From contig CM066305.1 of the NCBI GenBank assembly GCA_033807695.1, forward strand, positions 3,782,001 through 3,846,000: a DNA stretch of 64,000 nt, given 5' to 3'. Origin of the DNA: Daedaleopsis sinensis (taxonomy: Eukaryota; Basidiomycota; Agaricomycetes; Polyporales; Polyporaceae). Shown here piece after piece: positions 24,318 to 36,819 of the stretch. The notes under the pieces are model-generated. The model did no database searches and was not told the origin of the DNA. It saw only the letters and a list, made by a program, of their open reading frames with translations. A program made the position numbers and the translations under genes. Each line of letters begins with the position of its first letter. Position 1 is the first letter of the stretch.

Positions 24318-25118
24318 TCACTGTCCCCGGTATTTGCATCGCCACCAGACGGCACATATCGTAGAAAATAGATGCGCAAAGAAGACGAGACGGGTGCTGA
24401 CTCGAGTGATCGTGCATAGGAAACAGGGGCTCTGGCCAACGTAAGCAGGAGAGCCCAGCGGAGAGAACACCGCAAGGTCCTCCATGCGACTCTCTCCGCG
24501 GACTTTGACTACCACGGCCAACTTCCATTCCTCGAGCCCTCGTTCTTCAAGGCTCAGATACCAGAGCTCGGTCGGGACACTCACCTTGTACCAGAACACA
24601 ATCGTGACGCTCCTCTTCAACGCCTCCACCAGCTCCGTCTGCTTGTCCTCGTCCTCGCGCGCATCCCCGACCGGCACGGCCTGGGCGACAATCTGCGGAG
24701 AGCTATGAACGCTCGAGGGGTACGGCGGCCTCCGCAGCTGCGCAGGGCTCCGCGGGGCGGGCGAGCTGAGCGCAGTCGACGATCTGGAGGCGGGTGACGG
24801 CGGGCATCCGAAGGGGACGGAGAAGGAGGTGTTGGGGCGGGTGACGACGGCCTGGCCTTGTGCTTGTGTTTGCGCTTGTGCCATCCACCACTGGGGCTGC
24901 CGCTGGAGCTGTACGTCGCGCAGAGTACGAGGAGGTGTAGATGCCGTGGTTTGCACGACGAGGACCTGTACGCTGCGCGTCGGCTCGCATAGTCGGTTAT
25001 TGGCGAATGTGGATGCTCACGGCTTGTACGGGTCACTACGAGCGATGGCGTCGATCGCGTCTCGTTCTGCAGCAGCCTGCACCTGCCAGTAGTGTTCCGT
25101 CGGCTTGATCACTACGAT
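24318..25118 (-). CDS. Hypothetical basidiomycete protein, 5' end unresolved
   Basis: Exons 25118-25021 and 24972-24585 join in phase across a 48-base intron: IVVIKPTEHYWQVQAAAERD and so on to SDPYKP, then VQVLVVQTTASTPP. A further exon from about 24530 (EWKLAVVVKVRGESRMEDLA) after a GTGAGT intron ends at a stop at 24318. The middle is low complexity (Gln, Pro, Ser). The EHYW segment followed by a charged helix looks like a structured N-terminal domain, but I do not recognise the family. Another exon probably lies between 25120 and 25430 (ATG 25428 is a candidate), linked by an intron with a GTTACC donor; this was not confirmed. Confidence 0.5.
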
Positions 25119-25529
25119 CTGTCGTCAGCTGGGAGTAGAAAGACGAGGATTGTCCTCAGATCAAGCCAGAAGCGAGTCGTCTGAAGTCGTTCGCAAAGTC
25201 TGAGGTAACGAGGAGGGGTATGAGCTCGACGACGACGACGGGGAGAGACGGTGAGCGACAAGCCCGGCGACTGCAGTGGTTCGACGCCGTCGCCGCGAGC
25301 GTCGAGCAACCTCGCGGCAGCAGTGCAGCGCCAACTTCAGAGCGCCTGCTGGTTGCCTGCTGGACTAGGCTGGACTTGTCGACTTTCCACCATCTCGGAC
25401 TTTGACTTTGCTTGAAAACATCGCGCATGTTTCCATCGGCTACTAATCCAACTTCTAGCTGACACTGACAGAACTGGCCACTCGCAAGGACGGACTAAAC
25501 TAACACCATGTCAGCCTCTAGAAGTTCAG

Positions 25530-25537
25530 TATATAAT
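25530..25537 (+). promoter_or_regulatory. TATA box of the gene at 25638
   Basis: TATATAAT lies about 100 bases upstream of ATG 25638. CT-rich tracts follow, as is common before fungal transcription starts. Confidence 0.45.
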
Positions 25538-25637
25538 CGCCTTCCTGAGAACGGCGTTCAGTGTCTTGTCCTTCTCCTCTGTCTCTGAAATCTGCTCTCG
25601 TCGCTGTTTGTCGATCTTGCTTTCATAACTCGTAGCT

Positions 25638-26838
25638 ATGTCTTCGCTATCTTACGCTGCTCTCGGATCGATCATGTCTCTCAAGAGCCAGACTTCGATG
25701 ATGTCGACATCGTCCTCAACACTGGGCTCTCTCTCTTCGGCGGACTCGTTCTCGTCTTACGTGCACGGGTATCCAAGTGGATTCGAGGATGAGGACGTTG
25801 AGGAACAGGTCTGTCGCGTATCTCACCAGACGTCTTCCCATTGATGGCTGACCTCAATATCCGACATCCAACCGTCGAATAGTACCAAACCGTTTGTCTC
25901 ATCCCCGCAGACAACGCCATCCCTGCACTGTGCCAGGTCAAGCTTCCATCTAGTACTCAGCTTTCCGCCGCGGTCATCCGCACCTTAAACTCTCGCCAAC
26001 TAGACGGTAGCAATATTCCTCGCAAGGTCTCATCCGAGCTGTCGTTTTCCACTGTGCTTTCTACGATCCAAACCACTGTCACGTCCCCCTGCTCGTCTCA
26101 AGCTTCCTCGGGCTGCTGTATGGACACAGATGGGATCGTTGTGATCCTCCAACAGGACGATGTACGTGCTCTAGGCCCACATCCTCCATCTGCCTTGACT
26201 CACGACGTGATACTATAACCCCCGGACAGGTACTTTCCCTCCGCAAGCTCATCATGCGCAGACGCTCGACCTCGCCGTACCAGGTCAAGCTCCCGTTCGC
26301 CACCCAACGCTACGCCGTCAGATTCGCGAAGTCGACGCGCCGTTCTGGTTCTGCAGATGCCCAGCTCCAGCAGGAGCAGCGTCCCTCGTCCCCTTCCTCG
26401 CCCCCGCCCCGGTCAGAGCGCACCGACGCGACGCCGACGAACGACTCAGAGATCCCGCCGCTTCCCTCCCGGCCCCTCGCCAAGCGACTCCTATCGACCG
26501 TCTCCGTCATTGGGACCCGCCCTGGCCCGTCACAGGCCCGCGCGCCGCTCCCGCCCAGCGCGACCTGGGACGACATTTGCAAGGACTTGAGCTGCGCGAT
26601 GGAGATCCTCGCCGTGCTCTCCGACGTCGGCCGCCACCCTCACCCTCTGCCAGTGGGGCCCCGCTCGGACTGCGCGACGACCGGCGTGCAGATGTGGCCG
26701 CGCCAGCTTTGGTCTCGGTCGGGTGTGACTAGTAGTACTGGGGCCGCTGTCGATGTGGATGGCTCTAGGACCAGGACCGAGTACACGGCGGGCTTCGCAC
26801 CGTTTGCATCAGCTGGGGTTGTGTCGCTGTGTGCTTAG
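25638..26838 (+). CDS. Hypothetical Ser/Thr-rich protein, 352 residues
   Basis: Three exons join in phase: 25638-25808, 25883-26161, 26230-26838. The N-terminus is Ser-rich (residues 2-45). A central part (YQTVCLIPADNAIPALCQVK onward) may be folded. The third exon begins with a basic stretch (RKLIMRRRSTSPYQVK), followed by Pro/Ser-rich sequence and a C-terminal ordered part (WDDICKDLSCAMEILAVLSD). No catalytic motif, signal peptide or transmembrane helix is evident. Strong gene signals (TATA box, phase-clean introns) support it as real. Family unknown. Confidence 0.7.
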
Positions 26839-27017
26839 TGCTACGGCTTGTGCTTCTGTCACGGTCGCTGTGTAGGAGGTGCTTGTCGTGGTGGCGTTTA
26901 AGGTTCTACATATGTGTTTGCACGCCGCTGTCAAGCGCTGTCACTGGATATTTTCATTGCGGTGTTGGGGTTACTCTGCACGTCCTCGGTCGACGATCCT
27001 CGTTAAACCACAAGTGT

Positions 27018-27051
27018 CATAAGTGCACCTAAGTTACGGTAGGTACTTATG
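27018..27051. repeat. Imperfect inverted repeat (hairpin)
   Basis: CATAAGTGCACCTA is followed after 8 bases by TAGGTACTTATG. The arms pair over 12 bases with two unpaired bases in the left arm. It could be a terminator-like hairpin, or the end of a decayed element. Confidence 0.55.
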
Positions 27052-27280
27052 TGCGTCATACAGTTGACTCATACTTACCGTCGGATATTCAACACGTAGG
27101 CGCTTCCGATAACTCTCGCAAGCGCTCACATCTACACTGCACATCCCTCCTCTGTACCGTCGAGAACGCCTTCGACAACCTTGAACGACGTGTCTGTGTA
27201 CGTCGATGGTTAAACGAAGGTATACTCAGACTTTATGACTGTGAATAATAAGCTTGAACGGTGAAAATAAGCCATGCATA

Positions 27281-27400
27281 GGTTATCCCAGGTTATCCCT
27301 ATTGGTTTTCGCGTGAAAATTGTTATGGGTCATGGTGTATGATGAGTTATGGGTTATCCCTGGGCTATCATGCACATGCCAATGGGTTATGGGTTATCCC
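27281..27400. repeat. Interspersed GGTTATCCC motif, four copies
   Basis: Copies at 27281-27289, 27291-27299, 27352-27360 and 27392-27400, the last two within GGGTTATCCC. Related words (GGGTCATGG, GGGCTATCA) lie between. It is a small satellite-like cluster with no known name to me. Confidence 0.6.
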
Positions 27401-28583
27401 AGGTATCAACCAGGTATAGCTTAAAGTTGTCTCGTGTATGAAGCGCTGTTTGCCGATTCATATATTAATCGCCTTATACTTATGCGACACCGCCACATAA
27501 ACATTTGTTAACGGCGCACTTGACGCACACACTTATGTTGTCTTCAGCTGGATGAGTGCAGAACCGGCCAAAGATATCTATGACCTCTAGTCTGACAAAG
27601 CTTACAGCTGTTCTCATAACGCTAGGCCCTTTGGGCTCAAAACACACATGCAGTCGGTTAGCGGGATTGGGCTCCGCGATCAGCGGCATGGCACGGCATG
27701 GGCGGCGGGGCGTTAGGCTGACGGAGAAGCCGACAACTCCGCTTGATAGCCAGAGGGCATTTATGCGCCCCGCCTCAGCCGACTGTGTGTGTATTTTGGA
27801 CGAAAGGGGCCTATCGTTCTGAGAACAGCTGTAACGTTACAAGGGAGTCAACTGTACACGGCTATCAGATCTCCAGATTGTAAATGTCCAGCATCCCTCT
27901 CGGTCTCAGATTAAGCATTCGCCACCAAGTTCGTGACATCTTCTCAAGTACTTATAGTGATTCTGAATCAGCTGAACAGACCGTCGGCTCACGTAACTCG
28001 TTATCACTGGGAGCCATCCCCGAGCTTCGTCTGCGTGAGTATAATAAGTACCTGCTCCGTGAGTACAAGTAGAGCTGGGTATACCCACGCAGACCCACGC
28101 ACGCATGTCTTTTGACAATCGCTCCGGATCGTAGCTGAGATCCATGCGGAGGAAGAGGTTCTGTGGTGATCGGGAGCAGATCTTGGAGGGCGTGGCGGTC
28201 GGAAGCGGGCGGGCTGGGGGCCGCTCGTCAGAGGAGTTGTGTCATTGCTCCGGCTATGGTCGTCGCAAGAGCCCTCCAAGTCGCCATCCTCTCCCAGTCC
28301 TTTCTCCTCCAGCATATCGTGCGTATGTAGATCCGATACGCTAGCAAGCACGCAGTCGCACTAATACTTAATCTGATTGCACTCACTCAAATCATCGGGT
28401 CTCGGGAAGCCGCCAGTCAGAGACTAGCCTGACAGGACTTAGCCACGATCGTCGATGGGAGCCTGGACAGTGGAGGGAACATTCCACCCGTCGTGAATCA
28501 CTCAGGAACTCGGTCGCTCATACATGTATGTATGGTCTCACTCCTCGCCTCCCCGCCGCTCGCATTTCACCCCCACCACCACC

Positions 28584-30819
28584 ATGACCATCCCCACCCT
28601 CGCAGACATTGTCCCCGCGGACTTCACTGTCTGGAGGGCCGCGCTCGTCCTCGCCGCAGTATATGTCGTCCGCACGCTCGTCAAGTCCTACCGGCTCCGC
28701 GCACGCTCGACCCCGCTCGCGGGCCCGCCGAGCCCAAGCTGGTTCTTCGGCGTGACGAAGCTCGTGATGAACAACCCCGACGCGCCGCGCATCTACGAGG
28801 AGTGGGTGCAGCAGTACGGCGCCGTCTTCCGCGCACCCGCGCCCCTCGGCTCGAACCGCATCATCCTCACCGACCCCGCGGCCATCGCGCACTTCTACTC
28901 GCTGGAGACGTGGACGTACGTGCAGACGAAGCTCTCACGCGTCGCAATCGAGAGCTTGGTGAGTCCCGCGTGCATTTCTGGGGGCGGCCGGATGGTTAGA
29001 GCTAGGGTTATGCATACAGTTCGGGCGCGGCCTGCTCTGGGCGGAAGGCGAATCCCATCGGAGGTCCGTCGTCGGTTTCTCCCGGGAAATCCTACGTGAC
29101 TTACAGGTAGCACAGGCAGAGGAAGGCGATTTCGCCCGCATTCAGCAACGTCGCCGTCAAGAGACTTACGTCCGTCTTCTACGACTCTGTGTACAAGGTA
29201 CCGTCTTCGTGACTTATCGGGCACATCAGGCTCTGACGTGCGCTGCAGCTCAAGTCAAACTGGGACAACCAACTGGCGGGGTCCGACTCGACTATTGTTG
29301 ATGTTCAAACTGGGTACGTTACATTCTCCCGACTGAGTCCTACAAGAATAGAGCTGACCATCGTTCCATACAGCTTGAACCATGTCTCGTAAGTCCCGTC
29401 CCTCTACTACGCGTCCTGATATCCCGTGAACACGCGCGTCCAGTCTCGACAGCATCGGGATTGCCGGCTTCTCGCACGACTTCGGCCTGCTCGAAGGCAA
29501 GTACTGCGCCGTGGCGGATGTGTTTGACTCTATGGGCCGCCTCAAGCCCTCCGCGATCACCGCCCTGGTCATCTTCTTCGGCAACGTGTTCCCCATCCTG
29601 TGGCGCATCCCGACTGAGATGCGTAGGCTCCAGCAGAAGTTCAACCAGGCTATCGAGGAGATCGCGGGCCCGCTCCTCGAGAATACACGCAAGGAGATGC
29701 GCGGCTTGGGCGAGGTGGGCAAGGAAGAGAAGAGCATCATCGGCATGTTGAGTGAGTGCGATTCGGACTGTGCTAGAGCGTGGCCGCTGACGGAGTCGTT
29801 CCAGTCAAGGCTGAGAGCACCGAGTCCAATCTGAGCATGAGCCAGGAGGAGATCATGGCACAGGTCTGTCCTTCACGTGCAGGGAGACCCCGGTGCTGAC
29901 TGCTGCTCACTGGCAGATGAAGGTCCTAATCTTGGCTGGCTACGAAACCACATCAAGTGAGTTTCCGTCGCGCCCGGCCGTTGTCCCCCAACTCTAACCC
30001 AATCTCCCTCTTCCCCCCAGTCAGTCTCACGGTGCGCATATCTCCTCCCGCGCGCACGCACGCTTCTCACCCGCACCCAGTGGGCCCTCATCGAGCTCTG
30101 CCGCAAGCCCGAGCTGCAAGCCCGTCTGCGCGCCGAGATCATGGAGGAGTTCCCGACCACGGACCCGACGTGGGAGCAGCTCGCGAGCGGCGCGAGCCTG
30201 CGCCTCCTCGACGCCGTCACACACGAGATCCTGCGCCTGCACCCCCCGCTCGCCATGACCGACCGTGTCGCGGCCAAGGACGACGTGATTCCGCTCGCGC
30301 GGCCCGTCCGGCTGCCCGACGGCCGCCTCACGGACCACATCGCGGTCGCGGAGGGCGAAAACGTGTCCGTGCCGATCGCTTACATGAACACTGCGCGCGA
30401 GGTCTGGGGCGCGGACGGGCATGAGTTCAACCCGGACCGCTGGCTTGCCGAGGGCGGGCTCTCGAAGCGCGTGCAGGAGGTCCAGGGACACCGGCACCTG
30501 CTCACGTTCGTCGACGGGCACCGCAAATGCCTCGGGCGCGGGATCGCGCTCGCCGAGTTCAAGGTGCGTTTCCACCCGTGCCCCCCCTCACCCCTCTGCA
30601 GCATGCGGAGTGTGTGATGGATGGATGGATGCATCGTATGGCTGCTGATTCTGCGACTGCCCGCAGGCCACCATGTGCGTACTCATCAGGAACTACACGT
30701 TCGAGCTGCGCGATGGCCCCGACACGAAAATCGACCACTGCCGCGGCGTGCTCCCGCGCCCGCGCGTCGCGGGCGAGCTCGGCGCGAACGTCCCGATGCA
30801 CATCCGTCGCGTCGAGTAA
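28584..30819 (+). CDS. Cytochrome P450 monooxygenase (second, unrelated family)
   Basis: Eleven exons join in phase to 544 residues: 28584-28958, 29020-29063, 29116-29197, 29249-29313, 29374-29388, 29444-29751, 29805-29863, 29917-29956, 30021-30031, 30081-30563, 30667-30819. Features in order: N-terminal membrane helix (about residues 12-32), PLAGPPSPSWFFG, the C-helix region GRGLLWAEGESHRRQRKAIS, NHVSLDSIGIAGFSHDFG, the I-helix LAGYETTS, the K-helix EILR, and the heme loop FVDGHRKCLGRG. All catalytic residues are present. Two exons are micro-exons of 15 and 11 bases, and both are needed to keep conserved sequence. The heme loop and C-helix are of the CYP4/CYP5-like clan type, unlike the gene at 16216. 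Substrate unknown. Confidence 0.93.
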
Positions 30820-33272
30820 GTACGCACGCAAGCAAGGAAGAGGTCGGTGAGTGTGGCGCGCGATACGGTACATAACCTACTTTGCGCGGAGTGGACGGCC
30901 TGGACAATGTATTGATATTGATTGTAGTCGCTTCGATATGCTATTCCCTAGTCTCTTCCGAGTCTCCCGCCCCGGCGCGACCTGGGTGCGACGATGCGCG
31001 GCGCTGGCACAACGCGCATATACTGGGATCGCGATATCCAGTGTCGCCACCCTTTCTTTCCGCTGCACTGCGGTCTCGACGGGAGTGCTATCCACAGTAT
31101 CCCATCCGTGCTGCGAACATCCAACTCAAGTGTTCAACGTTCAACGTTCAACGTTCGTGGATCAGGTGGCACACAGGCGAGGCGATCCCTCGGTCGGGTC
31201 TTGGGGAACATCTCGCCCATCTCTTCAAATTCAATGCACCGCCTGTTGCGCCCTGCTGCACCTCAGGCCTCAGATTTGTTCAGACCTTCGCCCGCAGATC
31301 CATGGCTATGGCCTTCAGGACAGCGCTCGCCGCGCCTCCCACTCGAGGTCAGCATCGAAGATTAATATTCGTCGGGACTCGGATCCTCCTGCAGCTGCCT
31401 CCCCGAGTCTTTCAACCCTTCCCTAGGGCCCACTGAGTCTGCACGGTTGTAGCAGCTGCATCACCCACTGCCAGCGGCCAGCACCGCGCGCGCGCACCCG
31501 TCCAACTTATGCTTTAACGCCGCTCCTGTCTAGGTTCGTCACAATACTTGGTACTTAGGATCTTCCTAGGCTCGCCCCAGACTCCCTGTGCCTGTGGGAC
31601 GCGTTGCATGGTGTACGTTACCATGGCTACTGGCCAGTGCGCACTAGGTGAAATGCACATCGCACATCACTTGTTGCAGGGCGATCCGTGCGAGTCTATG
31701 AGCCACGCGCAGGACTTCTGTTCCGTCCGTCCGACCCGCGCATCGAACGGGATGTTCGCGTTGCCCGCCGCCGTTGGCACGCATCACGCGTGGGAGGGAG
31801 GCATTTTCACAGAATCGCGAAGCCCGCCAGGCGTCGTGTACGTTGCGTTGCCGCGGCGGTGGCTTACGAGATATCACTGGGGCCCCGTTCCGGCTGGCTC
31901 GCATCCGATGTCAATGTCACTAATACTGCACACTGGGCGTGGTGCCGGCGACCCGGGAGCTTGATGCTGTCGTATGTAGTCCGCGGTTTGTCGTGGGGTG
32001 CAGCGACTCCGGACGTCCAGGCTGATCATGAGCATTGAGCGGATGTCCATTCCTCTTTGAATTAGCCTGCATGCGCGATCGGGGTCGTCCGTCGGATGCA
32101 TGGAGCAGCGAGCTAGGTACGTTGACGGTCCGCGGTTTGTGAAAAGGAGCCAACGTCGCGACGAACGTACTTCTAGCACGAGTCGGGGTCCGGCCCCCCG
32201 CACAATGCACATCTTGCACATGTGCGCTGTGCTGTCCCTGTCACTGTCAGAGGAGCAGCTGACGGTCGCCTGCTGAACAGCTGGTCGCAGTGAGAACTTG
32301 AAGTTGAAGCCCGCCTCTCCGCTCGCCCGCACCGAACTACATACAGCCTAACTTGAAACCCGGCCGAAACCCACTCTACTTACATTGAATCTTTATAAGC
32401 CCAGAAGAAGAAGCCAACTCGACGGGAAGAGGAACGCATAAGCTGCAGGCTGCAGATGAACGCACGGAAGACGAGGCTATGTGACCATCGCCGCCGTCTT
32501 TCCGCTTGAACCTCTCCGTCCTAGCGGCTCGTTGCTTCTCACGCACCTGCGTGATGCAGCGATGTCGACGGCGGATTGATTATTGCGCTTCTCAACCACC
32601 TGTGACCTACCCTTTTTCCATGCCACGTCAGGTTCAACCTGCGCTGTGTCGCGCCGGGCCTAGGGCCCAACGTTTCGAGGGCTGATTTCCAAGTAACGGC
32701 GAGTTGCAACGGGGCGGTGAACGCGACGTGCGCCGTGACCGACTTCCCCGAACGCACGATGGCCGGCCGGGCGTCGCATGCCGTCCACGCTTATTGGACG
32801 CGGATATAGCGCGGCGCACGCGCCCTTCCCAGGTCTCTTCTGCCTACCGCTCGCGCATCCGTCCATCACGATCAAGAGCACCGGCTATCTATTGTTGCTG
32901 TCGAATACCGGGCAATCATTGAGCTGCACTTCTCGGGTTCCTAACAGGTTCCTAACCTTCAACGGCGGGTAAGTAATACGGCGCAGGTGGAGGCGGCGCG
33001 CGGAGGGCTTGTGAAAAAGCATTCAATCAAAAAGTTTAATTCCGCTCGTGACCAGCCAGAAAGCAACCAAGCACACACGCTCGAGAACGTATCGTAAGAA
33101 GTCCAAGCGGTAAGTAGTATACGTATCGGGTGACTACGATTACGAACGAGTGCCGCGCGGCACCCAAAGCCATTACCCTGTCGTTTTAGCAACCCCACGG
33201 CCATCGGCCAACTGTCTAACAAACAGTCTATTCACCGGAGCGCGAAGCTCAGACCGAGACCCCATCCCCAAC
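30820..33272. other. Long intergenic stretch, no gene recognised
   Basis: About 2.4 kb with only short, overlapping open frames on both strands. Holds a small tandem repeat at 31132-31157 and a double GCCTCAGG-type unit near 31262. It may contain regulatory sequence or decayed genes I cannot read. Confidence 0.4.
31132..31157. repeat. Tandem GTTCAAC heptamer, three copies
   Basis: Three direct copies of GTTCAAC, followed by GTTCG. Confidence 0.7.
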
Positions 33273-34134
33273 TTAGAGGACGGCGACGCCAAGGGCAGCC
33301 GCGAGGAAAGCGAACACGCCGTTGGCCTGGAGCGCGCCCGCGCCGTTGTTGCCCCCGGCCGTCTTCGAGGGGGCCGCGCCGGAGCCCCCGGTCGAAGAGG
33401 CGTTGGTGGCGGCGCTGGCGGGGCCCGTCGCGGTGGTCGTGGGCGCGAGGGTGGCGAACGCGCCGACGCCGGAGAGGATGGTGCTCGGGTAGACGATCGT
33501 CGTGGCGCTCTCGGCGGCGGAGACGAACACGTTCAGGTCCTTGCCGGTCACTGCGCCGTTGATGGCGCTGGAAGGGAAAGGTTAGCAAGCCGTTTTTGTG
33601 CCAGGACGAGAAAGCGAGAGGGACGCTCACCCGACCATGCCCGCCGTGCAGTGGGCGGGCGCCTTAGCCTGCTGAGGGCAGTAGAACCAGATCGCTGTTG
33701 GCGAGCACGGTGTCAGCGTCGATAGTCCCTGATACAACAGCAGGCGAACAGGTTGAGGATGAGGGGACGAGGTGGATACGTACGCGTGGCGTCATCAGTG
33801 ACGGTCAAGTTCCAGACACCGGGGGTGTTGTTGGCGATGGGCACGAAGCCTGAGTTGAAGCCGTTGGGCACGGGCTCGCAGGGGGTGGCGAACGACGACT
33901 CGGCGACAGAGTGGTTCGCGGCGGCGAACACGAAGGTGATCACGGAGCCCTTGGTCGCGTTCACGAACTGGGGGTCGAACTTGAGGCCGCCATTGCCGAC
34001 CATGATCTGCGAAGGGCGTCAGTATCCGCAAGTGCCCCTAGGCAGGTCGAGGTTGTGTCACTCACGGTCGTGTCCTGGGCGAGCGCCACGGAGGCGAGAG
34101 CGAGAGCAGAGGCAGCGGCAGCGAAACGCATCAT
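33273..34134 (-). CDS. Secreted GPI-anchored cupredoxin-like protein (plastocyanin fold)
   Basis: Four exons join in phase to 216 residues: 34134-34066, 34006-33784, 33694-33631, 33567-33273. A signal peptide (FAAAASALALASVALA) precedes a small cupredoxin domain. The type-1 copper ligand set is complete: His in ANHSV, Cys in WFYCPQQ, then His and Met in AHCTAGMVG. A Ser/Thr/Ala/Gly-rich linker leads to a hydrophobic C-terminus (VFAFLAAALGVAVL) after small residues, the pattern for GPI attachment. Such extracellular serine-rich cupredoxins are common in wood-decay fungi; electron transfer or wall association is inferred. An upstream TATA element at 34281 is on the right strand. Confidence 0.93.
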
Positions 34135-34280
34135 AGCAGAAATAGAGCAGTGAAGTGGGACGTTAAGTAGTTAAACGTGCACGACCTAGCGGCAAGCGTA
34201 AGGGGGAGCTAAGAAAGGGGGCGTGAGGGGATGGCGAACTGGAGGTGAGGGTGGGCCATAGGCGTCGACGGAGGGACGCT

Positions 34281-34286
34281 TATATA
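34281..34286 (-). promoter_or_regulatory. TATA-like element of the cupredoxin gene
   Basis: TATATA, about 147 bases upstream of ATG 34134 on the minus strand. Confidence 0.45.
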
Positions 34287-36819
34287 GCGCAGGTGCAGGT
34301 GTGGCATGGCGACCGTCGGCGGACCCTGCCAGACTGTCCGAGTGACCTCAGTGACACACCGAGCGAAGCGTGAGTTCAACAAGGTTTGCGCAGACGCTGG
34401 CTCGTTTGAAACGTCGGGAACCTCCCCGGTGGGAAAGAACGCAGGGGTGCGCGATTATAGAGGGCCAATCGGGGCACGACTACGCGTCACTGTGGTCAGA
34501 AGTGGTCAGACTTCCGAGCAAACCTGACGGGAAGGGGTTGGCGAGCGTGCGGCGCTCTCACGAGATGGCTGTTCATTTCGAATTCTCTCCGTTCATAAAT
34601 CATCTGTTGCCCCGATCAGAGTCACGAGAGGCTTGAAAATACCAACCTCCAGAGAATACTCACCGGAGCAGCGTCTTGTACACCCCTAATCTCCTCGGTC
34701 CTCGGGACTATCAGTAGATCGAGGTCAAAAGACATGGTTGTGATTAGTGTAAGTTGGCCTACTGGCCAGTGGCATAGTCGCTGTCTGTTCGTCTTGATTC
34801 ACAAAGTGTAGTGTTGCTGTAGCAGTGTCCACAAGATCTCAGGTACACGGAAGCTGTTGTCCGAGGAGAATACGGTGGCAGTCGGCGCCGAGAGCGATAG
34901 TTGAAAACGTTGAATGCAGAACGAATTGGCAGAGCGCGGGCGTTCAATAGAGTGGCGTTCGAACACTGCCTCATTCAGTAATCGGCCTCCTCCAGCGTGA
35001 CACGGTCTACTACTACGAATTTACCCTCCTCCTCCTATAAGCTACTGTACAGACGTGCCACACTATGTACTATGTTCCAGCTTCATCAGAAGGTTCGAAC
35101 ATTCTACCTCAAACTAAAAGATCACATCGTATGAGGTACACAAGGAGATAATCAGCCTGAGGGGCTGGTATTGTCTGACTCGTACTAATAGCCCCACAGC
35201 TAGTAGTAAGCAGTGTTCCCTCCTACTAAAAAGTCCGAGTCTTATTTGAAGTTATAACTGCGCCGACTAGACTAACCTCTGGGCTTCCTACGGCAATTTC
35301 ACAATTGCGATTACACTCAACTTCGGCGCGCGACACTAATACGTATACTTTCCATCCGGGAATACACAGTTGACGGGGTTCTCGGATATCCTTCAGCTGG
35401 CCTCACTCCGGCACGACGGGCAAGGGCCCTTTTCCCTGCCTGAGGAAATTGGTGAGACAGTTGGCGGATATCTATCATGTCCTCGTTTCCGGGCCTCAAC
35501 ACGCGCGAAAACAAAGGAAATGACACAGGTCCCTCCAATTTCCGATAAGAGGGAAAACGACCTTCAAGTTTGCCCGTCGTGTGGGCGGCGGCATCCAGCG
35601 TCCCCGGGGCCCTATGTTGCGCGGAACTCTCGGCATGACTACACCTGTGTATGTCCCACTTCTTCCGCATACCCGGAGAGCTCATTTGATGCAGAGAGCA
35701 TGTGCACACTCGACCGACTGAGCTCCAACGCCAAGCCTTGCTGGAGTTGCTGCTTCTGGGCCGTTGGTCCTCGGGCTTAGGCCTCGTCCTTGACTTTGTC
35801 GGTTCAGGAACTCTGCTAAATCCCTCAGGAATGTGTGGGGCTGTCGATTTGTTTTCTCTTTCCCAGGCAGCCTCACGTATGTGTCCACTGTCGGTAAGTA
35901 GCCAGGCCTAAGCACGAATAGGTCACCCGGATTCTCACCCTCACGCATACTATTGAGCCGACTCCGACTGCGGGCACAGTCAGGGAGAGCTGAAGACGCT
36001 GCCAAGAGCTGGTATACGTGTTAGTGGCACCACTCAGCACCAGCCGAGCTCAGGCCTCTGAAGGTGAGTTGTAGATTCGCAGCATCAACAGGTAAGAACC
36101 CGCGCTCATGCACTTCATAGAGTTCATAACTAAGACGAGGGCCATTTCTACACCACTTCATATTAATCAATTCGCTTCCGAATCGTTACTTACCTTGCAA
36201 GTGCAACTCGCTACGTAAGATCAGTTGGCTGCGTCAGGTTCAGCCATCTGCTTCATGACGGGTTGTCAGCCGTTCGAGGTTCGACATCTTTCGCCGTGCG
36301 GTCTATCACTCTACTTGACTATGTTCCTCAGACGTGCTCAGCGAGTTCGTTATGCTAATGGAATAGCCATTGTCGCTTGGTTCAGTGTCATACTCTTCCA
36401 TGAGACGTACGTACGAGGTTTACGTCTACCCAGTCGCTGGAGTTCTGCTCCGATGAGCGCGAGAAGAACAGTTACTTCCGCATGCTTCCTGGGCGGTCGT
36501 TCCCTGGGACATCTTTCTGTCCACTCTGCCCTTGAGTGTATTTCAGTGTTATGATCAGACTTGGACGTCGTGAGCGGCCGGATACTCAAATTGTTGGATC
36601 ATCATGTCGTACGTGTGAGTCGGGGGATTCGTTATATCTTTCGGACAACGAGGACGCGCGAGATCCGCCCGTCGGACTCCAAGGACACTCGGACATCTAT
36701 GTGGTTCTACATCTGCGTCTGCGGACTCGATGACATCCGGGATACAGACACGGTCACGGATATGTATCAGCGCAGGCCCCGCCTCAGCCTCCACCGTACA
36801 GCCCGCCTCGTACAGCCGG
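34287..36819. other. Intergenic stretch, no gene recognised
   Basis: A minus-strand ATG at about 34734 opens a 24-codon exon-like piece with a GTGAGT donor (MSFDLDLLIVPR start), but no continuation was found. The rest shows only short frames. Confidence 0.35.

Larger units (their letters stand above)
26839..28583. other. Intergenic stretch with inverted and interspersed repeats
   Basis: AT-richer than its surroundings. Holds a hairpin-like inverted repeat (27018-27051) and four copies of GGTTATCCC (27281-27400). I see no gene. Confidence 0.45.

Noticed and set aside
34639..34734. Possible orphan first exon on the minus strand (MSFDLDLLIVPR)
   Set aside because: Good start and donor but no following exon found, so not called.
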